A stretch of 64,000 nt of DNA from Mesosutterella porci. GTDB taxonomy: Bacteria; Pseudomonadota; Gammaproteobacteria; Burkholderiales; Burkholderiaceae_F. Below, in pieces: positions 51,179-59,186 of the stretch. A program made the translations under genes and the position numbers. Under the pieces are notes generated by a model, which had not been told where the DNA came from, did no database searches, and was given only the letters and a program-made list of their open reading frames with translations. Within the stretch, counting starts at the first letter, position 1, and the number at the start of each line of letters is the position of its first letter. The stretch spans positions 1 to 64,000 of the forward strand of contig NZ_JAKNCT010000005.1 in assembly GCF_022134585.1 (NCBI RefSeq). The letters run 5' to 3'.

Positions 51179-51781
51179 TCAATTCCACTTCAGCTTCTCG
51201 CCCAAGGCTCGCACTTCCTCGTGCCGGAAGCAGCTGAGAATATGGTCGTTCACGAGGCCGGTGGCCTGCAGATGGGAGTAGAGGATGGTGGTGCCCAGAA
51301 ACCGGAAGCCCAGCTTTTTCATGTCGCGTGCGAGCCGGTCGGAGAGCGGGCTGTTCGGCGGCAGAAGATCGTCGGAGGCGATCTCGTGCTCGAGCGGACG
51401 GCCGTCGACGTAGCCCCAGATCCAGCGGGAAAAGGAACCGTGCCGCGCGGCGACTTCGAGGAAGGCCCGGGCGTTGGCCACCGCGCTTTCAATCTTGAGG
51501 CGGTTGCGGATGATCCGGCGGTCGGCCATGAGTCGCGCGACGTCGGCCTCGGTGAAGGCGGCGACCCGCACGGGGTCGAACCCGGCGAAGCACTGCCGGT
51601 AGCCCTCGCGGCGGCTGAGGATCGTGCTCCAGGACAGCCCCGCCTGGGCCGACTCGAGCACCAGAAACTCAAACTGGCCACGGTCGTCGGCGCGCGGCAC
51701 GCCCCATTCCTCGTCGTGGTAGCGGACCATGAGTTCCGAGCCCCGGGCCCAGCCGCAGCGCGGCTTTGCAATCGGATCCAT
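51179..51781 (-). CDS. tag: DNA-3-methyladenine glycosylase I
   Basis: A 200-residue base-excision repair enzyme that removes 3-methyladenine from DNA. The start of the family pattern is present: CGWA (9-12) with the zinc Cys, then YHDEEWGVP (21-29). FEFLVLESAQAGLSWSTILSRR (about 37-58) contains the catalytic-pocket Glu and Trp. Later come the C-terminal zinc ligands: GFRFLGTTILYSHLQATGLVNDH (about 158-180) with its His residues and the SCFRH end. The length is normal. AGAGAAGAAAAA precedes the ATG. It is an independent gene. Confidence 0.93.
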   Translation of the reverse strand: MDPIAKPRCGWARGSELMVRYHDEEWGVPRADDRGQFEFLVLESAQAGLSWSTILSRREGYRQCFAGFDPVRVAAFTEADVARLMADRRIIRNRLKIESAVANARAFLEVAARHGSFSRWIWGYVDGRPLEHEIASDDLLPPNSPLSDRLARDMKKLGFRFLGTTILYSHLQATGLVNDHILSCFRHEEVRALGEKLKWN

Positions 51782-51979
51782 TTTTCTTCTCTGCCAGCCT
51801 GAAGACGAAAATATCCTTTCGATCTTAGCCGAACGGGCGGGGCCGCGCGAAAAAGGAGGGTCCCTGGGCGCCGCCCGGACCCGCCCCGGCTAAAATGGCT
51901 CCCGCTTTTGGAAAGCGGGCCGCCTCTGAAGGGCCTTCGCCCCCGCAGCCGGCTTTCCTCATGTTGAAAGGAGTTTGCC

Positions 51980-52198
51980 ATGAAACGCCGCTTTTTCCTC
52001 GCGGCTGCGGCCGCCGCTCCCCTTGTTCTCGCAGGATGCGTTCCCCCGCCGCCGCACGGCGGCCGCCCCGACGAGCGCGCTGGCGCAGCCAGGCCCCTGC
52101 CTGCCGACGGCAGGCGCACCGGCCCCGCACCGCGCCCTGATGACCGCAGGGACGCCCCGGCCAAGGCCCCGAACGGCCCCGCGCGCAGCCGTCCCTGA
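51980..52198 (+). CDS. Small proline-rich lipoprotein
   Basis: A 72-residue protein starting with ATG 51980 behind AAAGGAG. The signal peptide MKRRFFLAAAAAAPLVLAGC ends in a perfect lipobox (LAGC), so Cys20 would be lipidated. The rest is low-complexity, rich in Pro, Arg, Ala and Asp (VPPPPHGGRPDERAG...), probably disordered. No family is recognisable. A second small lipoprotein gene and an exported MBL-fold hydrolase gene follow. Confidence 0.7.
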   Translation: MKRRFFLAAAAAAPLVLAGCVPPPPHGGRPDERAGAARPLPADGRRTGPAPRPDDRRDAPAKAPNGPARSRP

Positions 52199-52295
52199 AG
52201 GCAAGTGCGGCTGAAGGCTCCCTCGCGGGAGGGAAACATCAGATAATCAGCTCTGTGTCCTCCTTTTTTCCCTCTCCCGCCTTCGGCGCCACATT

Positions 52296-52454
52296 ATGAT
52301 GAAGCCAATCCTCCGGGTTCTAGCCGGGGTCTGCCTCGCCCTCACCCTCGCCGGCTGCAGCGTCTTTGCCGTGAACGGGGCGGCGGGCGCCTCGGGCACC
52401 ATCCACTTCTTCGCCCCCGGCGGCAGCGGGCCTGCCGCCGGCTCTTCCAGATGA
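52296..52454 (+). CDS. Very small lipoprotein (52 aa) coupled to the MBL hydrolase gene
   Basis: ATG at 52296 (or 52299) opens MMKPILRVLAGVCLALTLAG with lipobox LAGC, then a short Gly/Ala/Ser-rich tail ending PAAGSSR. The stop TGA at 52452-52454 overlaps the start of the MBL hydrolase (ATGA), a classical translational-coupling arrangement that argues for a real gene. No ribosome-binding site is obvious. It may anchor or assist the hydrolase, or simply be a coupling leader. Confidence 0.65.
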   Translation: MMKPILRVLAGVCLALTLAGCSVFAVNGAAGASGTIHFFAPGGSGPAAGSSR

Positions 52455-53557
52455 AGGCGACCAGGCGCGCCCTGCTTCTGGGGGGCGCGGCGGCGGCAGC
52501 GGCCGCTGCCGCTGGCGGCGCTTCGGTCTATCGGCGCGGCACGCCCGCGATGACCCCGCAGCGCCGAGCACGAATCGAGGCCTCACCTCACTACACGGGG
52601 GGCGAGTTCCGTCCGGTCGTGCCCCACACGCCGCTGCGGGCGGGATCTGATGTCTGGAAGAAACTCCTTTTCCCCCAACCCGGTATCGGGCAGCCGATCA
52701 ATCCCCTGCCCGCGGTCAGGACCGACCTGAAGAGCCTGCCGCGGGAACGCGACCTGCTCGTCTGGTTCGGACACTCAAGCTTTTACCTGCAACTCTCCGG
52801 CCACCGCATCCTGCTCGACCCTGTCTTCTCGCGCTACGCCTCGCCCGTGCCCTTCGTCTGCCGCGCCTTCCGGGGCACGGAGATTTACTCGGTCCGCGAC
52901 CTTCCCGAGAAGATCGACGTGCTCGCGCTCACGCATGACCACTGGGACCACCTCGACTACGACCTCACCCGCGAGATCGAGCCGCGGGTACACCGCGTCG
53001 TGACGGGGCTGGGCTGCGGAGGCTACTACGAGGCCTGGGGCTATCCGCCCTCCAAGATCAGCGAGGAGGACTGGGACACGGAGGTGAAAATCGACCCGGA
53101 GCTTTCCATCTGGGTGCTTCCGACGAGGCACTTCTCGGGACGGCTGCTCGAGCGCAATCAGACCCAGTACGTGAGTTTTGCCTTCATCACGCCCGGTCGC
53201 CGGGTCTTTGCAAGCGGCGACGGGGGCTACGACTCGAGGTTCTCTGATTTCGCGCGCCGCTTCGGGGGCTTCGACCTGGCGATCATTGAAAACGGTCAGT
53301 ACAACCTCGGCTGGCACTCGGTGCACATGCTGCCCGAGGAGTCCGCACGGGCGGCCGAGGAGGTGGGGGCAAAGGAAGTCGTTCCCTGCCACAACTCGAA
53401 GTACTGCCTCTCGCCCAGCCCCTGGAAGGAACCGCTCGAGCGCTTCGAGCAGGAAAGCCGCGGCAGGCCCTACCGGCTTCTCACGCCGCGGATCGGCGAG
53501 GTCGTGGAAATCGGCGCGGGCCGCAGCTTCCCCGCCTGGTGGAAGAACGCGCTTTAG
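52451..53557 (+). CDS. Exported MBL-fold hydrolase (NAPE-PLD / UlaG-like)
   Basis: A 368-residue protein with an Ala-rich N-terminal export or anchor segment (MKATRRALLLGGAAAAAAAA, twin-Arg near the start). The metallo-beta-lactamase core has WFGHSSFYLQLSGHRILLDP (about 105-124), the Zn motif THDHWDHLD (161-169), LPTRHFSGR with a ligand His (about 225) and FASGDGGYDSRFSDF (about 257-271). A late His in LGWHSVHMLPEE and PCHNSKYCLS complete the pocket. These features are those of the NAPE-hydrolysing phospholipase D-like / RomA group. It starts at the overlap with the small lipoprotein and converges on hydE. A phospholipid or N-acyl substrate is suggested by the family only. Confidence 0.85.
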   Translation: MKATRRALLLGGAAAAAAAAAGGASVYRRGTPAMTPQRRARIEASPHYTGGEFRPVVPHTPLRAGSDVWKKLLFPQPGIGQPINPLPAVRTDLKSLPRERDLLVWFGHSSFYLQLSGHRILLDPVFSRYASPVPFVCRAFRGTEIYSVRDLPEKIDVLALTHDHWDHLDYDLTREIEPRVHRVVTGLGCGGYYEAWGYPPSKISEEDWDTEVKIDPELSIWVLPTRHFSGRLLERNQTQYVSFAFITPGRRVFASGDGGYDSRFSDFARRFGGFDLAIIENGQYNLGWHSVHMLPEESARAAEEVGAKEVVPCHNSKYCLSPSPWKEPLERFEQESRGRPYRLLTPRIGEVVEIGAGRSFPAWWKNAL

Positions 53558-53576
53558 AAGCGGGGCCCGCGCGGCC

Positions 53577-54800
53577 TCACTCTTTTTCAGCCTGGTAGGA
53601 CTCGCAGGGCTCGCTCTGCGGCTCGCCGCAGATCGGGATCGTGCGGCCTCGCCGGGGGGCGGCGCCGCCGGAGCCCGCGGCCTGGCCCGGAGCCGGGCGC
53701 TGACCCGTGCGCTCGAAGAACGCGTTCGAGTCGCCCCAGGCGTCCCAGCCCACTTCGTCGCCCGCCCAGCGCACCCGCGCGGTGAGGCAGTTCGCACACT
53801 GCGCGGAGGTATCCTCCACGCAGGGCTTTCCGTCGTAGAGCTGGTAGCTGGACCGGAACCGGGGCAGCGTCACGATCGGCATGAGCACGTTCGCGCCCGC
53901 GCGCAGCCCGAGCTCGCGTCCGTGGCGGTTGAGGCCCTGCAGGGCCGTGGTGGCGGCGATGTTCGCCTCCGGCATGAGAAGCCTCGCGGCCGCGATCATG
54001 TTGAGTCCGAGCTCGAAGCGCCGGGCGCGGTGCGCCTCGGTGTCGAGCCCCGCCTCGAGCGCGGCCCGGCCCATCGGCGTGTCGTGCGCGACGATGTAGG
54101 GCCCCATGCCGATCATGTCGATTTTCATGTCCCTGAAGTAAAGGAGGTCGTCGGCGAGCATCTCCTCGCTTTGACCCGGCAGTCCGATCATCACTCCGGT
54201 GCCCACCTGGTAGCCCGCGCGCCTTAGGGCGAGGAGGCACTCGTGCCGCACCTGCCAGAGGTGGCGGCCGTCGGCGGGGTGCATCGCCGCGTAGAAGGCG
54301 GGGCTGCTCTCCTCGATCCGGAGGAGGTAGCGGTGCGCGCCGGACGCAAACCAGCGGCGGTAGGTCTCCTCGGTCTGCTCGCCCACGCACAGCGTGATCC
54401 CCAGCCTGCCGCCCGTGACGCGCTTGATGCCGCGCACCGCCTCGTCCACGAAATCGATGAACTTCGGGTCCGTGCGCTCGCCCGACTGCAGCACGACCGA
54501 GCCGTAGTGGTGCCCGAAGACCCACTTCGCCTGCTCGAGGATCTCCTCGAGCGTCGACTCAAAGCGCCGCACGCCGCGGCTGCCCTTCCTGATGCCGCAG
54601 TAGAGGCAGTTCTTCACGCAGATGTTGGAAAACTCGATGAGGCCGCGGTAGTAGTCGACGCGCCCGACGCGACGCGCCTTCACCTCGTAGGCCGCCCGGT
54701 AGAGCGCCTCGCGCTCGGCCGGATCATGAAGCCCGATGAGCTGCGCGAGATCGCCGCGGCTGAAGCTGTCCTGGGCGAGGAGCTGGGAAAGCGGCTTCAT
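53577..54800 (-). CDS. hydE: [FeFe]-hydrogenase maturase HydE (radical SAM)
   Basis: A 407-residue radical-SAM enzyme needed to build the diiron part of the H-cluster. The start is ATG 54800, overlapping the hydF stop by ATGA, with GGGAG just upstream. The radical-SAM cluster motif is CVKNCLYCG (Cys61, 65, 68, CX3CX2C). Further family blocks are VVLQSGERTDPKF (about 102-114), RIEESSPAFYAAMHP, IGLPGQSEEMLADDLLYFRD and GPYIVAHDTPMG. The tail beyond about residue 350 (with CANCLTARVRWAGDE, CX2C) is longer than in many HydE proteins and ends in a Gly/Pro/Arg-rich extension of unknown use. It lies with hydF downstream of the hydrogenase structural genes. HydG, the third maturase, is not in this window. 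Confidence 0.92.
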   Translation of the reverse strand: MKPLSQLLAQDSFSRGDLAQLIGLHDPAEREALYRAAYEVKARRVGRVDYYRGLIEFSNICVKNCLYCGIRKGSRGVRRFESTLEEILEQAKWVFGHHYGSVVLQSGERTDPKFIDFVDEAVRGIKRVTGGRLGITLCVGEQTEETYRRWFASGAHRYLLRIEESSPAFYAAMHPADGRHLWQVRHECLLALRRAGYQVGTGVMIGLPGQSEEMLADDLLYFRDMKIDMIGMGPYIVAHDTPMGRAALEAGLDTEAHRARRFELGLNMIAAARLLMPEANIAATTALQGLNRHGRELGLRAGANVLMPIVTLPRFRSSYQLYDGKPCVEDTSAQCANCLTARVRWAGDEVGWDAWGDSNAFFERTGQRPAPGQAAGSGGAAPRRGRTIPICGEPQSEPCESYQAEKE

Positions 54801-56080
54801 CGGCGCTCCCCGCGCTCGAGCCTGCGCTGCCGCTCGGCCCGCCAGGCCTCGAGCGCCTGCGGGAAGGGCGAGAGCGTCCTCTCGAGCACGCCCTGCAGGT
54901 ACGAGATCGCGACCCCATAGTTCGTCATCGGCACGCCCTGGCTCTCGCACTCGCGCAGCCTCGCGAGCATGTGCCGGCGGGTCACCATGCAGCCTCCGCA
55001 CTGGATCACGACCCGGTAGGGCTTGAGTTCCAGCGGAAAGTCCTTCGACACGGCGATCGTGATGTCGAGCGGCCCGCCCGTCTTCTGCATGAGCCACTTC
55101 GGGATCTTCACGCGCCCGATGTCCTCGCCCTGCGGGTTGTGGCTGCAGGTCTCGCAGATGAGCACCTTGTCGCCGGGCCTGAGTTCGGGCAGCTCGGCCG
55201 CCCCGGCCGAGAGCTTCTCGAGGTCGCTCTTGGACCTCGCCATCAGGATGGAGAACGTGGTGAGCGGGATTTCGGGCGGCACCTGCTCGGCCACCTGCTT
55301 CACGGCCTGGGAGTCGGTGATCACCACGGCGGGCGGCACCTTCATCTCGGAAATGGCCTGCGCCACATGGTCCTCGCGGACCACGAGGCAGCCCCGCCCC
55401 TCGTCCATGAGCTCGCGGATCGCCTGCACCTGCGGCGGGATGAGGCGGCCCTTGGGGGCGCCGAAGTCGATCGGCACCACGAGGATCGCGGTCCGGCCCT
55501 CGGGGACGAGCCCTTCGGTGAGCGGCCGGTCGGGCTCCCAGCCCGCCTCGACCGTCTTCACAATCGCCGCGCGAAGCTCCTCGAGCCCCGTGCCCTTTAA
55601 GGCCGAGACGAGCACGATCGGGTAGCCGAACCCGTGCAGCGACTCGCGAAGCGCGGCCTCGGACGCCCCCCGGGCACGGTCGGACTTGTTCAGGACGATC
55701 ACCACGGGCGTGCCCTGGGCCTTGAGCTTCCAGAGGAGCAGCCGGTCGGAGTCGAGCAGCTTCCCGCCTGCGTCGATCACGAGCAGCGCGAGATCCATCC
55801 AGGACAGCACCGACAGGGAGCGGGCGACGCGCTCGCGCCCGAGTTCGCCCACGTCGTCCAAGCCCGCCGTGTCGATGAAGACCACCGGGCCGATCGGGTG
55901 CAGCTCGCAGGCCTTCTCGACCGGGTCTGTGGTCGTCCCGGGGATGTCGGAGACGATGGAGAGGTTCTGGCCGGTGAGCCGGTTGATGAGGGAGGATTTG
56001 CCTGCGTTTCTGCGGCCGAAAATGCCGATGTGGATCCGCAGAGCCTTCTGAACTTCGAGTTTGATGGGAACGCTGTTCAT
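54797..56080 (-). CDS. hydF: [FeFe]-hydrogenase maturase HydF (GTPase scaffold)
   Basis: A 427-residue GTPase on which the H-cluster precursor is assembled before transfer to HydA. The G domain (about 10-175) has G1 GRRNAGKSS (22-30), G2-region SDIPGTTTDPVEKACE, G3 DTAG and G4 NKSD. Then come the dimerisation domain and the C-terminal cluster-binding domain with CETCSHNPQGEDIGRVKIPK (Cys and His ligands) and CGGCMVTRRHMLARL. These supply the CxH...CxxC ligand set typical of HydF. The end overlaps hydE by four bases. A terminator-like hairpin separates it from the cytochrome gene upstream (56261-56307). Confidence 0.93.
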   Translation of the reverse strand: MNSVPIKLEVQKALRIHIGIFGRRNAGKSSLINRLTGQNLSIVSDIPGTTTDPVEKACELHPIGPVVFIDTAGLDDVGELGRERVARSLSVLSWMDLALLVIDAGGKLLDSDRLLLWKLKAQGTPVVIVLNKSDRARGASEAALRESLHGFGYPIVLVSALKGTGLEELRAAIVKTVEAGWEPDRPLTEGLVPEGRTAILVVPIDFGAPKGRLIPPQVQAIRELMDEGRGCLVVREDHVAQAISEMKVPPAVVITDSQAVKQVAEQVPPEIPLTTFSILMARSKSDLEKLSAGAAELPELRPGDKVLICETCSHNPQGEDIGRVKIPKWLMQKTGGPLDITIAVSKDFPLELKPYRVVIQCGGCMVTRRHMLARLRECESQGVPMTNYGVAISYLQGVLERTLSPFPQALEAWRAERQRRLERGERR

Positions 56081-56260
56081 TTTCTTTTGCTTCTTCTCTG
56101 TCCGAAGCCTGCCTCCAAGGGGTTGAGGCAGCCTTTTATTGTAAGGAGAGGCCGGCGGGAGGCTCCGCCCGGAATGGCGATTTTCCCACCCGGAGACCCC
56201 TTTTCGCGCAGGGGATTTTCCCTTAAGGGAAAAAATGCGGCCCGCTGCGCGCCGCCAAAC

Positions 56261-56307
56261 AAAAAGCCGCCGCGGGCGGCGGGCGGACCCGCGCTGCGGC
56301 GGCTTTT
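56261..56307. terminator. Bidirectional terminator between the hydrogenase and hydFE genes
   Basis: AAAAA then GCCGCCGC...GCGGCGGC (perfect 8-bp stem) then TTTT, inside a 281-base gap (56081-56361) without other genes. It would end the hydAB-cytochrome transcript on the minus strand. Confidence 0.75.
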
Positions 56308-56361
56308 CGGGGGCGGGTCGCCCGCGGCGAAAGCGCCGCGCCCGCCTCCAGAGGGCTCAGG

Positions 56362-57063
56362 TCAGGACTGGTTCTTCGGTTCCTTGATGTCGACCCTCAC
56401 CACGTCGCGCTCAAACCAGAGCGGCGTGTGGTGCTGGGCGGCCTCGACCGAAATCGTGCCGGAGCCGAACCTCCACAGGCCCGTCACGTGAGACCAGGAC
56501 AGGAGCGCGAGCGGAATGTGCGCGCACACAACGAGCACCGTGATGATCACCCCGCCCCAGACGTGGAAGTAGAACATCGGCTTGAAGACGCCCTTGCCGA
56601 TCAGGGGCGCGCAGACCCACAGCAGCCAGCCCGTGATGCAAAGCGTGAAGATGAAGAAGAAAAAGAGGAGGTAGCTCATCTTCTGCCCGCCGTTGTAGCG
56701 GCCCTGCGGGGGCACTTCCACGGGCCCGAACGGGATGTGGAAGAAGCGCCGGGGATAGCCGCCCAGGTTCCTGAACCACAGGATCGAGTTCAGGTCCCAC
56801 TCGAGCAGGTTCTTCATCGTGACGGCGAAGCGCTCGGGGGCCATGAGCAGATAGCTGATGATATTGATCGTGAAGATCAGGCCCACCACGATGTGGGCGA
56901 ACATCAGGCCCGACTTGGTCGCGTCCGGGGCGTTGCTGAAGTAGACGATCGCGCCGGTGATGAGCAGGATGAACCAGGTGATCGCGTTCACGCCGTGAAA
57001 GATCTTGTCGGAGGCGTGGTAGCGGAGAATCCTCTCCTCGGTGGGGCAGACGTTAAGCTTCAT
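56362..57063 (-). CDS. Hydrogenase cytochrome b subunit (formate dehydrogenase gamma / cyt b561-like)
   Basis: A 233-residue four-helix dihaem cytochrome b that anchors a periplasmic oxidoreductase and passes its electrons to quinone. Helices lie near 22-42 (VNAITWFILLITGAIVYFS), 54-74 (MFAHIVVGLIFTINIISYLL), 129-152 (MSYLLFFFFIFTLCITGWLLWV) and 165-187 (FYFHVWGGVIITVLVVCAHI). Candidate haem ligands are His16 or His23 in RYHASDKIFHGV, His57, His169 and His182. The ATG overlaps the end of hydB, so it belongs to the hydA-hydB-cytB operon. It makes the hydrogenase a respiratory, quinone-linked H2-uptake enzyme. Confidence 0.85.
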   Translation of the reverse strand: MKLNVCPTEERILRYHASDKIFHGVNAITWFILLITGAIVYFSNAPDATKSGLMFAHIVVGLIFTINIISYLLMAPERFAVTMKNLLEWDLNSILWFRNLGGYPRRFFHIPFGPVEVPPQGRYNGGQKMSYLLFFFFIFTLCITGWLLWVCAPLIGKGVFKPMFYFHVWGGVIITVLVVCAHIPLALLSWSHVTGLWRFGSGTISVEAAQHHTPLWFERDVVRVDIKEPKNQS

Positions 57064-57406
57064 GGCTCTTCTCCTCGAGGTCCAGGTTCGCGCGGGCCGA
57101 GTAGGTCGTGTGGACCAGGTCGTACATGAGGCCCTCGCAGGGCTTGCCGTTCATGTCCTCATAGGCCTTCTTCACCGAGGGGTTCTGGTGCGCGGAGGCG
57201 AGGTTCATCTTCTGCAGCCGCAGGTCGTCCCGGTAGAGACCGTCCTGGCGGGCGAGCAGGATCTTGTTGCGCTTGGCGATGAGGTCGCTGATCGCGAAGC
57301 TGGCGAGCGCCGCGCAGGCGACCACGAGCCCCACGACCTTAAAGAAGCCGCGGCGGCCGATCAGCATCGCGGCCGGCGCTTCCATCAGTGTGTAGCGGGT
57401 TTCCAT
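57053..57406 (-). CDS. hydB: [FeFe]-hydrogenase small subunit with Tat signal
   Basis: A 117-residue small subunit of the Fe_hyd_SSU type. The N-terminal part carries a twin-arginine motif GRRGFFKVVG (17-26), followed by a hydrophobic stretch (LVVACAALASFAISD), so the heterodimer is exported folded with HydA riding along. The SSU domain follows: LARQDGLYRDDLRLQKMNLA and QNPSVKKAYEDMNGKPCEGL then MYDLVHTTYSAR. This matches HydB of the periplasmic Desulfovibrio hydrogenase. It lies 24 bases after hydA and overlaps the cytochrome b gene by 11 bases. Confidence 0.9.
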   Translation of the reverse strand: METRYTLMEAPAAMLIGRRGFFKVVGLVVACAALASFAISDLIAKRNKILLARQDGLYRDDLRLQKMNLASAHQNPSVKKAYEDMNGKPCEGLMYDLVHTTYSARANLDLEEKSHEA

Positions 57407-57430
57407 TTAACTGTTATCTCCGAAATAGGG

Positions 57431-58783
57431 TCAGGCGCGCAGCGGCAGCGGCAGCGCGGGCTTGAGCCAGGCCGTGCCCATGTTCTGCACCGGCTGGCCG
57501 CCTCCGTTCACGCAGCCGCCCGGGCAGTTCATCACCTCGATGAAGTGGAAGGCGTTGCGGTCCTGGCTGAGGCGGTGCATCAGCACCGGCAGCCCCTGCA
57601 GCGCCCCGTTCACCACGGCCACGCGCAGCTTGAAGATCTTGCCGCCCAGGGCCTTCACCGGCACCGCGATCTCGGCGGTGACGAGCGCCTCGTTGCGGCC
57701 GCGCACGCGCAGCACGTTGGGGTCGGCCATGTCCTCGCCGGAAAGGGCGCGGTAGGCCGTGCGGATCGCGGCCTCCATCACGCCGCCCGAGGCGCCGAAA
57801 ATCGTGCCCGCGCCCGTGTAGAGCTCCATCTCGGTGGGCTCGTAGTCCTTCGGCTCCTTCAGGGGGTTGATGCCCTTGCGCCGGAAGAGCTCGGCGAGGT
57901 CCCGCACGGTGAGCACCGCGTCGATGTCGGGGAACTGGGGCGTGGAGGCCGGGATCTTGCCCGCCTTCTTCAGGTAGTCGTAGGCCTGGTGGAACTCAGG
58001 ACGGGAGGCCTCGTAGATTTTGGCCGTGCAGGGGGCGACCGCCACCATGTAGATCTTCGAGGGATCCTTGTGCCAGACGTGCTCGGCGGCCCAGGCCTTC
58101 GCCATCGTGCCGCCCATCTGGATCGGAGACTTCGTGGTGGAGATGTGCGGGATCCAGCCCGCGTAGTTGCCCTCCATGTTGCGCACCCAGGCCGGGCAGC
58201 AGCTCGTGAACTGCGGCAGCGGGTGGTGCGCCATCATGGCAACGTCCGGCGACCGGTCGTTGAGGATCCAGTAGCGGATCCTCTTCACGAGCTCCATGCC
58301 CTCCTCCCAGATCGTCTGGTCGGCGCTCTGGTTCACGTCGTAGACGGTGAATCCCACCTTGCGCAGCGCGTTCACCAGCTGGCCGGTGGAGAGGTCGCCC
58401 GGCTCGCCGCCGAATTCCTCGGCGATCGAGACGCGGTCAGCGGGCGAAGGATGCGCCACGCAGAAGAGCTCCTTGTTGTCGAGCGCCTTCATCACCTCGT
58501 CGACGAAGCTCATCTGCTCGATCGCGCCAAAGGGGCAGGCGATCAGGCACTGGCCGCACGACAGGCAGGCGTCGTTCTTGATCATGTGGGCGACGCCAAG
58601 GCCCCCCGAGATGGCGTCCACCGGGCACATCTTGCTACAAGTGTCGCAGCCGACGCACTTGTCCTTGTTGATCTTGATGATTCCGCGCAGTTCGCCCTTG
58701 CGGAAATTGCCCTGGACCGCCGGGCCGTTTTCACCCCGGCAGCCCGCTGGGGGTGTAAATGTCTTAATCGAAATGACGCTCAC
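57431..58783 (-). CDS. hydA: [FeFe]-hydrogenase large subunit, group A periplasmic type
   Basis: A 450-residue catalytic subunit. Two [4Fe-4S] ferredoxin motifs, CVGCDTCSKMCP (43-54) and CLSCGQCLIACP (73-84), feed the H-cluster domain. Its signatures are L1 FTSCCPAW (192-199), L2 VAPCTAKIYEA (249-259) and L3 NCPGGCVNGGGQ (419-430). The four cluster ligands are thus Cys195, 252, 420 and 424. Cys196 (proton-transfer Cys) and the Lys/Glu of L2 are present. The usual Met of the L2 motif (MPC) is Ala250. It has no signal of its own and no C-terminal SSU domain; that domain is the separate HydB. The operon hydA-hydB-cytB implies H2 oxidation in the periplasm with quinone reduction. [FeFe]-hydrogenases are uncommon in betaproteobacteria, so acquisition from other anaerobes is plausible. 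Confidence 0.94.
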   Translation of the reverse strand: MSVISIKTFTPPAGCRGENGPAVQGNFRKGELRGIIKINKDKCVGCDTCSKMCPVDAISGGLGVAHMIKNDACLSCGQCLIACPFGAIEQMSFVDEVMKALDNKELFCVAHPSPADRVSIAEEFGGEPGDLSTGQLVNALRKVGFTVYDVNQSADQTIWEEGMELVKRIRYWILNDRSPDVAMMAHHPLPQFTSCCPAWVRNMEGNYAGWIPHISTTKSPIQMGGTMAKAWAAEHVWHKDPSKIYMVAVAPCTAKIYEASRPEFHQAYDYLKKAGKIPASTPQFPDIDAVLTVRDLAELFRRKGINPLKEPKDYEPTEMELYTGAGTIFGASGGVMEAAIRTAYRALSGEDMADPNVLRVRGRNEALVTAEIAVPVKALGGKIFKLRVAVVNGALQGLPVLMHRLSQDRNAFHFIEVMNCPGGCVNGGGQPVQNMGTAWLKPALPLPLRA

Positions 58784-59186
58784 GATATCTCCTGGAACCG
58801 GCAGACCGGTCGTTTCTTCCTTTTCTTCGAACCGGCGCGAAGCCAGTCAATTAGACTGCCGAATTATAGGTTTAGATTTAGTTCTCTTTTTAAAAAGACG
58901 ATATCTTCATCATTTTGTGAAAAAGTTAATAATCGATTGAATTTAACTAAAAATATTATATTTTTATCACTTAAGTCATAGGGGCTTTTCTGGTCTGTAC
59001 CCAGTTTTTAATATACCTATTAAGGGTTATTAAGGAAAAAAGAGGAAAAACGCTTAAAAAACAAAAGACGCCGACACCGTATGAAGAACCGGGCGCGGAA
59101 ATTCAGGTCTATCGATTTTGTAATGAGAATAATTATCATTACAATCTGTTTCGTTTTTGTCACCTCAAATCACTGGATCTCCAATC
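58784..59186. promoter_or_regulatory. AT-rich divergent region between hydA and the siderophore locus
   Basis: About 400 bases with no gene, AT-rich from 58850 to 59150 with long A/T runs. It should carry the hydA promoter on the minus strand and the Fur-controlled promoter on the plus strand (Fur box at 59121-59141). Confidence 0.5.
59121..59141 (+). promoter_or_regulatory. Fur box
   Basis: TAATGAGAATAATTATCATTA closely follows the 19-bp Fur consensus (GATAATGATAATCATTATC) and is nearly palindromic. It lies 45 bases before the start of the receptor-like gene. Confidence 0.85.

Noticed and set aside
57041-58981. A 646-codon open frame on the plus strand
   Set aside because: It lies opposite hydA and hydB, is rich in His, Arg, Val and Gly as expected for the antisense of GC-rich genes, and has no domain. 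It is a shadow of the hydrogenase genes.
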